This document shows, in pieces, positions 23,870-30,544 of a DNA stretch of 42,506 nt. The stretch is taken from NCBI GenBank assembly GCA_027451985.1, contig DAIDHS010000021.1, forward strand, positions 1 through 42,506. The letters run 5' to 3'. Source of the DNA: Elusimicrobiota bacterium. Lineage in GTDB: Bacteria; Elusimicrobiota; Elusimicrobia; UBA1565; UBA9628. The notes below the pieces were generated by a model. It was not told the origin of the DNA. It did not search any database and was given only the letters and a program-made list of their open reading frames with translations. Within the stretch, counting starts at the first letter, position 1. Each line of letters begins with the position of its first letter. The position numbers and the translations under genes were made by a program.

Positions 23870-25563
23870 GCGGACAGGCGCCTGGTTCCCGGCGCCAGCC
23901 GAGCGTAGCCGCCCCAGTCTCCGCGCAGCGGATCAGGAAAATCGGAGAAGCGCTCGGCTGGCCTAAAGGCATAGGCCAGCCCCACGATGACGCCGCGCGC
24001 GCCGGCGATGAAGACGGTTTGGAGCGGACGCCGGCGCGCGGAGAGCGACCATCCTTTTCCGAATACGCGCCCGACCCGGAGTCCGGGCGCGTCCGAAGGC
24101 ACGGGGATGAATCCGGAAAACGATCCGGGGCAGCGCAGTGGCGGGCGCGTCTGGAGAAATGAGGAAAGAGGCCGCCCAAGCTCTTCCACCGCCGGGTCGC
24201 TGAAGAGGGAGAGCCGGCGCGACTTTAGGTAGGGCAGGACGGAGCGGATCATTTCCAGATGGGGATAGAGGCGGCTCCATGCGGCCGGGTCGGCCGCGCC
24301 TACGGCTAAGGAAAGGCCGGAAATGTCGACTTGCCGCGTCCAATCGATGCCGGCGCGAGCGCTGGACGCCTGCCGCGGAAGAACCATGCCCGCAAGTATC
24401 GCCGCCGCAATCGAGGGCATCGCCATGATTTTCGCGGCCGACTTGGCGCGTCGGCTCAAAAATAGTCCTGCCCCCGAGGCGAGACAGACCCAGAAAATAA
24501 AAATGGGGGTGCCGTAGCGGGAGCTTTCGGCCTGGCTCCATCCTAGGTTGACGCGCCCCAGCGCCGTCAGCGCCGCCGTACCGAAGAGGAAAAGCGCCGA
24601 ATAGGCGTAGAAGGCGTAGTCGCGGGCCCCGCCTTGCCGCCGGCGCCAAGCATAAGTCCCGAAAAACGCCGCGAAAAGGGCTCCTGCGAAAAGCCCGGCG
24701 CGGACCGGTGTGACGAACTTCGGAAGGCCAGCCCAGACGTTGAAAAAATAAATTCCAAGATACCCCGTCAGAAGTTGCGGATGAAGGATGGAAAGCAGCG
24801 GGTTCGCGTGCTGCGCGGGAGTGGCGTAGCCGTGCAGGTAGGCCGCCATGAGCGCGGCGCCGAAGGCTAGAACGGTGACGCCTGTTCGAGAGGGCGCGCC
24901 TTCCAGGACGGCCATAAGCAGAAAAATCGGCCAGAGTAGGACGCCGTTGGCCATGCAGAATGAGGCGGCGACGGCGAACACCAGAGCCGCAACAAGAACT
25001 CCGGCGCCGCGCGTCCGGCAATGGCGGATGAAGCATAGAACGGCGGCGGAAGCCAGCAGAAAAACGGCGACGAAGTTGGCTTGAAACGGCCAGAGAAAAT
25101 TTTCGAACTGCGCCGCGGAGAAAAAGGCGCCCAGCACCAGCGCGGCGTAGGCCGTCCTGGAAGGTCCTGATTCTTCGGCCCGCCAAAAAATCGCGCACCA
25201 GAGCAAGGCGTGCAGAATCTGGAGAGCCCAGGCGCAGGCCGTGGAAAAAGTTCCGCGGGCGGCGGTCATTGCCCGGTCCAGGGATAAAATCAGAAATCCC
25301 AGGATCATCCTGTGTTCGTTGTGCTGGCGCCAAAGAAGATTCCAGAAGCTTTGCCGGCCCGCCTGCCAGAGTCGCACGCGGTTGAGGAAGCCCCATTGGT
25401 CCATAACCGGCGCGCGGAACACGCCGGCCGCGATCATGCCTAAGGTCTCGCGCAGGACGAAAATGGCCGCCAGCGTGCAGGCCGCCGCCAGGAGCCAGGC
25501 GGCCGCGCGCAGCTGGGCCGCTTCGGGAGCGGGTTGCCGCCGTCCGTTCGGTTCGACGTTCAT
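23740..25563 (-). CDS. Polytopic membrane protein, probable GT-C-type glycosyltransferase
   Basis: 607 residues from ATG 25563 (MNVEPNGRRQ); the open frame runs further upstream but past the TATAAT promoter. About ten to twelve hydrophobic helices fill residues 20-420, and a soluble domain of ~190 residues follows. The first extracytoplasmic loop holds VMDQWGFLNRVRLWQAG and HNEHRMILGF, an acidic residue and a His-Glu-His-Arg cluster of the kind seen in membrane mannosyl/arabinosyl-transferase-like proteins. I do not recognise the exact family. The C-terminal domain has SFLQTRPPLRCPGSFSGFIP, which may bind glycans. The 3' end overlaps the GT9 gene in the opposite direction by 130 bp. Confidence 0.7.
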   Translation of the reverse strand: MNVEPNGRRQPAPEAAQLRAAAWLLAAACTLAAIFVLRETLGMIAAGVFRAPVMDQWGFLNRVRLWQAGRQSFWNLLWRQHNEHRMILGFLILSLDRAMTAARGTFSTACAWALQILHALLWCAIFWRAEESGPSRTAYAALVLGAFFSAAQFENFLWPFQANFVAVFLLASAAVLCFIRHCRTRGAGVLVAALVFAVAASFCMANGVLLWPIFLLMAVLEGAPSRTGVTVLAFGAALMAAYLHGYATPAQHANPLLSILHPQLLTGYLGIYFFNVWAGLPKFVTPVRAGLFAGALFAAFFGTYAWRRRQGGARDYAFYAYSALFLFGTAALTALGRVNLGWSQAESSRYGTPIFIFWVCLASGAGLFLSRRAKSAAKIMAMPSIAAAILAGMVLPRQASSARAGIDWTRQVDISGLSLAVGAADPAAWSRLYPHLEMIRSVLPYLKSRRLSLFSDPAVEELGRPLSSFLQTRPPLRCPGSFSGFIPVPSDAPGLRVGRVFGKGWSLSARRRPLQTVFIAGARGVIVGLAYAFRPAERFSDFPDPLRGDWGGYARLAPGTRRLSAYGVLPDDRACLIGSLALSSARFKAAKTFSTGTGAAPGAKSRL

Positions 25564-25573
25564 GGACGGGGAC

Positions 25574-25579
25574 ATTATA
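25574..25579 (-). promoter_or_regulatory. -10 element of the membrane-protein gene
   Basis: TATAAT on the minus strand, ten bases before the ATG at 25563, giving a predicted leader of about four nucleotides. It faces the bcp promoter across a 78-bp divergent gap. Confidence 0.5.
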
Positions 25580-25585
25580 GCCAAA

Positions 25586-25602
25586 CGGCGCCGGAGGCGC
25601 CG
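25586..25602. repeat. Inverted repeat between divergent promoters
   Basis: CGGCGCC and GGCGCCG separated by GGA, a perfect 7-bp dyad. It covers the expected -35 region of the minus-strand promoter and stops three bases before the bcp -35, so a bound regulator could affect both genes. The high GC content makes a chance dyad possible. Confidence 0.4.
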
Positions 25603-25605
25603 GGT

Positions 25606-25635
25606 TTGATTCGCGCCGAGGGCATCTGTTATCAT
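25606..25635 (+). promoter_or_regulatory. Promoter of the peroxiredoxin gene, predicted leaderless
   Basis: TTGATT (25606-25611), 18-bp spacer, TATCAT (25630-25635), then exactly six bases (CCGGCT) to the ATG at 25642. The predicted start is the first base of the start codon. No Shine-Dalgarno sequence. Confidence 0.6.
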
Positions 25636-25641
25636 CCGGCT

Positions 25642-26109
25642 ATGAACAAGAACGCCGAGTTGCAGGCCGGGGACAAAGCCCCGGAATTTTCAGCTGTTGA
25701 TGAGACGGGCGCAAGCCACGCGCTCTCGGATTACAAGGGCAAGACCGTGGTGCTTTATTTTTATCCCAAGGACAACACCTCCGGCTGCACCGCGGAGGCC
25801 TGCGACTTCCGCGATCGGCACGCGGCCTTCAAGAAAAAAGGTGCCGTGGTGCTGGGAGTGAGTCCGGATTCGGCCAAGAGCCACGCGTCGTTTAAAGAGA
25901 AGCAGAAGCTTTCCTTTCCGCTTCTAGCCGATGAGAATAAGGCCCTATGTTCGGCTTACGGCGTGTGGAAGGAGAAGTCCATGTACGGCCGCAAGTACAT
26001 GGGCGTCGAGCGCTCGACTTTTGTCATTGGTCCCGACGGCCGGATTAAGAATGTCTGGCGCAAGGTGAGCGTGCCGGGGCACGTCGAGGCCGTAGGCCAG
26101 TCCCTTTAG
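25642..26109 (+). CDS. bcp: Thioredoxin-dependent peroxiredoxin, PrxQ/BCP type
   Basis: 155 residues, the normal length. The peroxidatic cysteine C49 lies in YPKDNTSGCTAEACDF and the resolving C54 five residues later, the C-x4-C arrangement of alpha-type PrxQ. Thr46 and the later Arg of VERSTFVI complete the active-site signature. It reduces hydrogen peroxide and organic peroxides using thioredoxin. I chose ATG 25642 because the promoter sits immediately upstream; longer readings cross it. Its stop overlaps the stop of the convergent M50 gene by four bases. Confidence 0.95.
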   Translation: MNKNAELQAGDKAPEFSAVDETGASHALSDYKGKTVVLYFYPKDNTSGCTAEACDFRDRHAAFKKKGAVVLGVSPDSAKSHASFKEKQKLSFPLLADENKALCSAYGVWKEKSMYGRKYMGVERSTFVIGPDGRIKNVWRKVSVPGHVEAVGQSL

Positions 26110-27926
26110 TTTTTGCGGCCGGGCTTGACCAACGTCGTCCCCGGGTGCGAGAGGACATGCGGCATGAAGCCCACCGCGCTTAAAAATCCCAACGCCATCG
26201 CTGCCGACGCGTGTCCAAGAACCAGCAGAACCGCGGCCGCTCCTAAAGAGAGAGCCGCGACGGCTTTGGCGGTTTTTTCCGCGGCGCGCGCGGCTTTATA
26301 GTCGTCCCTCAGCAAGGCCGACAGCCCGGCCCGCAGCATGAGCCCTCCGTCCATGGGAAGCACGGGCAAAATATTGAACCCCGCCAGAAGCAGGTTGGTG
26401 AGGATGAAGGGAACGACCGCCTGCGCCAGGATGGAGGGAACTCCGATGTGCAAAAGGGCCGGCACGAAGCAGACGGCGGCCAGCAGAACGTTGACCGCCG
26501 GCCCCGCGGCGGCGATGAGGAAATCCGTCAGCGGCTTGCGGGCTTCATGATCGACGAACGCCGCTCCACCCATCACGTTCAAAGCGATTTTGTGCGTCTT
26601 GATGCCGCGCGCACGGGCCATCAGAGCGTGCCCGAATTCATGAGCCAGAACCGATCCGTAAATCAGGACGGCGGATGCGGCGGCGAGGCCGGCTAAAAGT
26701 CCTTTGGAGGCGCCCGGCATGGCCAAAGCGGTTTCCTGGAACATTTGAACGCCGACGAGGGCCAGCGCCAGGGCCGTTCCTTGCCGCACCACGACCGGAA
26801 TTCCAAAGGGGCGCCCTAAGCGTAGTCCGGGCCCTAGCGGTTCTTCCTCCGGGGGGCCGTAGGATGAGGAAAGAGCGTCCGCGACGCTCGCAAACTCGCC
26901 GGCCAATGGATGCCAGGCTGGGATGGGCAGGCGCAAGTCGTAATCAGCCCCTGCTTTGCGCAGAGCCTCGTCCGCCTCGGGAGAGTTCTCCTGCGCGAGC
27001 TCCGCCGCGGCCGTTAGGGACAAAGCGGAAACCAATTCCGTCCACTGGCCGTTGCGCCGCATAGCAGCGACCATCTTCGGGTCGGCCATCGCGCCGAAAA
27101 TCTGGCGGTGGTTTTTAAGGACAGCCGACCAAAGCGCGCTGCGCGCATGCCCGCGTTCATCGAGGCTTTGCGCGGCCAGGGCCAGGGCTTGCGCGGTCCG
27201 CGGAGCCAGGACGTCCTTGACGGCATCCGTGGTCGGCCGGGCTGAGGCTTCGGCGAGCGCCGGGCGCAGGCTCGCGTACATGAGGCGCGCGCCGGCCTTC
27301 ACTTCGGGGTCAAGCGCCGGCGCGGGGTAAATCTTGCCGACCAGGGAACGAGCCATGCGCCGGACTTTTTCCGCGGCGCCCTGCTCGGCTTCTTGCCGCG
27401 CGGCGTCGCGCACGATGGAGGCCTCATCCGGCGGGAGATAAAACCAGGAGGAAGCCAGGCGCCGGAGGGCCTGCCGATCGGCGGCGGAAAGCGGCACGTC
27501 CGGGCGCGAAAGCTTGGCGATGAGCGGCGCGGCCTGGGCAGCAATATCTTGTCCGGCGGCGGCGACGGCCTCGGAAATAATGCGCAGGCGCTGTTTTTCC
27601 GGAAGAGCCGAGAGTTTTTCCGGGGTGTCCGCGGTGTCGGGCAACTTCGCGGCGAAAGCCAAGGCGTCGGCTGAGTGGGGGTGGAGAGCCGCTTCTAATT
27701 GAATCTGGCCCAGAATCCCGGAGAGGTTTTGCGCCTCCGGATCGTCTAGGACGCCGAGTTGGGAGCCCGCCGCGCTTAAAACGGGGATCCAAGCCGTGGC
27801 GCCTGCGCCGTCCGTCGGCGCGGCATCGAAGGCTTCGGCCGCGGCGCAATAAGCCGGCAGGCCGGGCGCGGAGGCGAGGATGAAAAGAGAAAGGGTGAGG
27901 GCCAGCCCGCGCTTTAAGTGGGACAT
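26106..27926 (-). CDS. M50 site-2-protease-like metalloprotease with long exported N-terminal region
   Basis: 606 residues. A signal-like segment (residues 5-29, LALTLSLFILASAPGLPAYCA) is followed by ~340 residues of Ala-rich, mostly helical sequence of no recognised family, then an S2P core. The core has HEFGH (429-433) inside a membrane helix and NILPVLPMDGG (518-528), whose Asp526 should be the third zinc ligand; about six helices surround them. Site-2 proteases cut transmembrane helices of anti-sigma factors or signal peptides. The S2P core is of the short SpoIVFB/Rip-like type, without an obvious PDZ or CBS domain. What the exported region senses is unknown. It has its own predicted leaderless promoter. 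Confidence 0.85.
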   Translation of the reverse strand: MSHLKRGLALTLSLFILASAPGLPAYCAAAEAFDAAPTDGAGATAWIPVLSAAGSQLGVLDDPEAQNLSGILGQIQLEAALHPHSADALAFAAKLPDTADTPEKLSALPEKQRLRIISEAVAAAGQDIAAQAAPLIAKLSRPDVPLSAADRQALRRLASSWFYLPPDEASIVRDAARQEAEQGAAEKVRRMARSLVGKIYPAPALDPEVKAGARLMYASLRPALAEASARPTTDAVKDVLAPRTAQALALAAQSLDERGHARSALWSAVLKNHRQIFGAMADPKMVAAMRRNGQWTELVSALSLTAAAELAQENSPEADEALRKAGADYDLRLPIPAWHPLAGEFASVADALSSSYGPPEEEPLGPGLRLGRPFGIPVVVRQGTALALALVGVQMFQETALAMPGASKGLLAGLAAASAVLIYGSVLAHEFGHALMARARGIKTHKIALNVMGGAAFVDHEARKPLTDFLIAAAGPAVNVLLAAVCFVPALLHIGVPSILAQAVVPFILTNLLLAGFNILPVLPMDGGLMLRAGLSALLRDDYKAARAAEKTAKAVAALSLGAAAVLLVLGHASAAMALGFLSAVGFMPHVLSHPGTTLVKPGRKN

Positions 27927-27932
27927 CGCGTC

Positions 27933-27938
27933 ATTATG
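27933..27938 (-). promoter_or_regulatory. -10 element CATAAT, predicted leaderless M50 promoter
   Basis: CATAAT on the minus strand, followed by exactly six bases (GACGCG) and the ATG at 27926. No -35 resembling TTGACA at normal distance and no Shine-Dalgarno sequence. Confidence 0.5.
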
Positions 27939-28040
27939 GCACGGGGTGTCCGCAGGGGCCTGAGTCTCCGGGCTTTCCCGGCGGCGTTAAATGGCCCAGC
28001 CTGTTTTAGGCCTTTGGGCCCGGATGGCGAGCGGGTTTTC

Positions 28041-28070
28041 TAGACAAATCCTGGGGCTGAATGCTAAAGT
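28041..28070 (+). promoter_or_regulatory. Promoter of the parvulin gene
   Basis: TAGACA (28041-28046), 18-bp spacer, TAAAGT (28065-28070) with an extended TGC before it. The predicted start near 28077 gives a ~40-nt leader, and AAGGAGG (28104-28110) lies five bases before the ATG at 28116, so this gene has a normal leader. Confidence 0.5.
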
Positions 28071-28115
28071 GAGAACCGCAAATTCAGGCTGCCGCATATT
28101 AATAAGGAGGGGACA

Positions 28116-29000
28116 ATGAGCACGAAAGGAATTTTGGCCGCCGTATGCGCCGCCTTCATGGCCGCCCCGGTGTGGGCGCAAGGCAACAAAGGCGTGGTCC
28201 TGACCGTGGACGGAACGCCCGTGACCCAGAACCAAGTCGAGACGTACGCTTTCCAGAACTACGGCAACGCCGCCCTCAGTGATTTGGTCAACAAAATTCT
28301 CGTCGACAAGGCGATGAAGGACTACCACATCCGGCCGGACGACAAGGAGATCGACGCGCGCATCAAGAACATCCAAAATCAATTCAAGGACCGCAAGACC
28401 TTCGAGGCGCGCTTGGCCGCCACGGGGTCGAGCCTCACCGCCTTGCGGGCGCAAATCCAGGATCAGGTCATGCGCGAGGAACTGGTCAAGAAAGCCGAGA
28501 AGATTTCCGTCTCAAACGCCGAGGTCCGCAAGTATTTCGACGCGCACAAGGACACTCTGGGCACGCCCGCGGCCGTCCGAGTGCGCGACATTATGGTCGC
28601 CAGCGAGAACGCGGCCAACGATCTGCTGGTGGCGCTCAAATCCGGAGCGGACTTCTCCAAGGTGGCCAAGGAGGTGTCCCTGGACACCGCCACCAAGGGC
28701 CAGGGCGGGGACATGGGCTTCATTCCGCGCGGAATGCTCCAGCCGCAAATCGAAAAAGCCGTGTTCACGGCCAAGCCCGGCGAGGTCGTCGGCCCGCTGA
28801 GCCTGCCCAACGGCTATTTCCTTCTCAAGGTGGAAGGTTTTCGGCAGGCCAAGCCCGCGTCTTATAAGGACGTTTCCTCCCGCTTGAAAGCCGCGCTGCT
28901 GGCGGACAAGATCACCAAGGCGTGGCCGCAGTTTCTGCAGGATCTGCGCCGCAAGGCCAAAATCGTTCCCAATAAATCCTTGCTGAAGAAGACGCCCTAG
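28116..29000 (+). CDS. Periplasmic parvulin-type peptidyl-prolyl isomerase (SurA/PrsA-like)
   Basis: 294 residues. Signal peptide 1-~22 (MAAPVWAQG). An N-terminal SurA-like helical chaperone region covers ~25-150 (LTVDGTPVTQNQVETYAFQN, DLVNKILVDKAMKDY). The parvulin domain covers ~152-245: VRVRDIMVASENAANDLL, then GADFSKVAKEVSLD, GGDMGFIPRGMLQP and FTAKPGEVVGPLSLPNGYFL, which are the consecutive signatures of the rotamase fold. It should assist folding of exported and outer-membrane proteins. A strong AAGGAGG ribosome-binding site fixes the start. It ends 8 bp before the probable start of the symporter, suggesting a two-gene operon. Confidence 0.9.
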   Translation: MSTKGILAAVCAAFMAAPVWAQGNKGVVLTVDGTPVTQNQVETYAFQNYGNAALSDLVNKILVDKAMKDYHIRPDDKEIDARIKNIQNQFKDRKTFEARLAATGSSLTALRAQIQDQVMREELVKKAEKISVSNAEVRKYFDAHKDTLGTPAAVRVRDIMVASENAANDLLVALKSGADFSKVAKEVSLDTATKGQGGDMGFIPRGMLQPQIEKAVFTAKPGEVVGPLSLPNGYFLLKVEGFRQAKPASYKDVSSRLKAALLADKITKAWPQFLQDLRRKAKIVPNKSLLKKTP

Positions 29001-29008
29001 GGGGATTC

Positions 29009-30544
29009 CTGGTCCCGCTTCACCTGGGCTTTCTCGACGGCGCCATCCTCTTCATTTACCTGGGTGCGCTGGGCTGGATCGGCTGGTGGGCCGCCCACCG
29101 CACCGCCAAAACTACCGAGGATTATTTCCTCGCCAGCCGTTCCATTCCCTGGCTGGTGGCCACGGCCAGCTTCTTCGCCGCCTGCATCAGCGCGCTGACT
29201 TTCGTCGGCGTGCCGGCCGAGGGCTACGCCTCGGACTATCGCTACCTTCTAAGCAACGGGGGCGACATCCTGGCCACCGTCTTTATCGCCTTCGTGTTCA
29301 TCCCGTGCTTCCAGAAATTCAAGGTCACCTCCATCTACGAGATCATCGCCCAGCGCTTTGGACATGGCGCGCGCGTGACCGCTTCGGCGTATTTCCTCAT
29401 AACGCGCACGATGGCCTCGACCGTGCGGGTCGTCGTCATCGCCAAGGTTCTGCAGGTCGTGACCGGGGGCGGCGTCTCCTACGCGCATTGCGTCGTCTTC
29501 GTTGTGCTGGCCATCCTGGCTTACACGACCATGGGCGGCGGCCGGGCCGTGGCCTGGACGGACACCCTGCAGTTCGTCCTGCTCATCTTGGGCGCCGCGA
29601 TTTCCATCGTCTACATTGTCCTCCACGTTCCCGGCGGCATCGCGGGCATCATCGCGGCCGGAAAGCACGCCATCCGTCCGGACGGGACGCTCTACGATAA
29701 GTTCAATTTCCTCGAGCTCTACAAGCGGAAAAATCTCGCGCTCCTAGCGCTCATGGTGGTCTGGGGTTTTTTCAACTCCTCGGCCGCCTACGGCGTCGAT
29801 CAGGATATGGTGCAGAGGCTTCTGGCCTGCCGGGACGAGAAAAAGGCGCGGTTCTCGCTGATCGTCTGGGGCCTGGCCGGCATTCCCATTACTTTCATTT
29901 TCCTGAGCATCGGCGTCGGGCTCTACGCCTACGCGCAGGCGCACCCTGCCTTCGTAGTCGGCATGCGCGACCCCGACCATGTTTTTCCCCGCTTCATCCT
30001 GGCGGTGATGCCGCCGGGCCTGCGCGGGCTTTTATTGGCCGGCGTGGCCTCGGCCGCCATGGGCAGCGCGGACTCGGCCCTGGCCTCCCTCTCCACGGCG
30101 TTCGTCATGGATTTCTACAAGCCCTTCTGGGGAAAGAACGCGGAGCAAAAAAAACTGGTCCGGGTCTCGCGGTTCTCGTTCGTGGCCTTCGGGCTGATTT
30201 TTTTAGTCCTGGCCCTGACGCTTAAAGGGCTCGACCGGGTTCTGTGGCTAGCCTTCCGGGTCATTTCCTACACCTACGGTCCGCTCTTGGGCCTCTTCGC
30301 CGCGGCCATCATGACCGATTGGAAGCTCGACTCCCGCCGCGCGGCCTGGCTCATGATCGTTCCCACCGTCGCGCTTTTCATGGTGGAGATGCTTTCGTGG
30401 CATTTCGCCGCCCGAGGCGGAATTTGGGGGCAAATTCACGACACGTACTGGCGGCTCTATATCGTCTTCGGCGCCCTATTCGTGTTTTTTGGGGCGCGGC
30501 TGCTCAGGCAGCGGCCTTCGCCGGCGCCCCGGAGAGCACCCTGA
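29009..30544 (+). CDS. Sodium:solute symporter (SSS family), start codon non-standard
   Basis: About 511 residues if started at CTG 29009. The SSS hallmarks are clear: the first helix LDGAILFIYLGALGWIGWW, then TTEDYFLASRSIPWLVA, the family's TxEDYFLAGRxxxW motif, then FFAACISALTFVGVPAEGY. About 13 helices follow and the late motif AMGSADSALASLSTAFVMDFY matches SSS helix 8. Homology reaches back to near 29024, yet the frame from the stop at 28973-28975 to the internal GTG at 29156 holds no ATG, GTG or TTG. CTG 29009 (just after GGGGGA) or CTG 29024 are the best candidates. Starting at GTG 29156 would lose the first helix and its signature. The substrate is unknown. The 3' end overlaps the convergent APC gene by 41 bp. 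Confidence 0.82.
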   Translation: MVPLHLGFLDGAILFIYLGALGWIGWWAAHRTAKTTEDYFLASRSIPWLVATASFFAACISALTFVGVPAEGYASDYRYLLSNGGDILATVFIAFVFIPCFQKFKVTSIYEIIAQRFGHGARVTASAYFLITRTMASTVRVVVIAKVLQVVTGGGVSYAHCVVFVVLAILAYTTMGGGRAVAWTDTLQFVLLILGAAISIVYIVLHVPGGIAGIIAAGKHAIRPDGTLYDKFNFLELYKRKNLALLALMVVWGFFNSSAAYGVDQDMVQRLLACRDEKKARFSLIVWGLAGIPITFIFLSIGVGLYAYAQAHPAFVVGMRDPDHVFPRFILAVMPPGLRGLLLAGVASAAMGSADSALASLSTAFVMDFYKPFWGKNAEQKKLVRVSRFSFVAFGLIFLVLALTLKGLDRVLWLAFRVISYTYGPLLGLFAAAIMTDWKLDSRRAAWLMIVPTVALFMVEMLSWHFAARGGIWGQIHDTYWRLYIVFGALFVFFGARLLRQRPSPAPRRAP

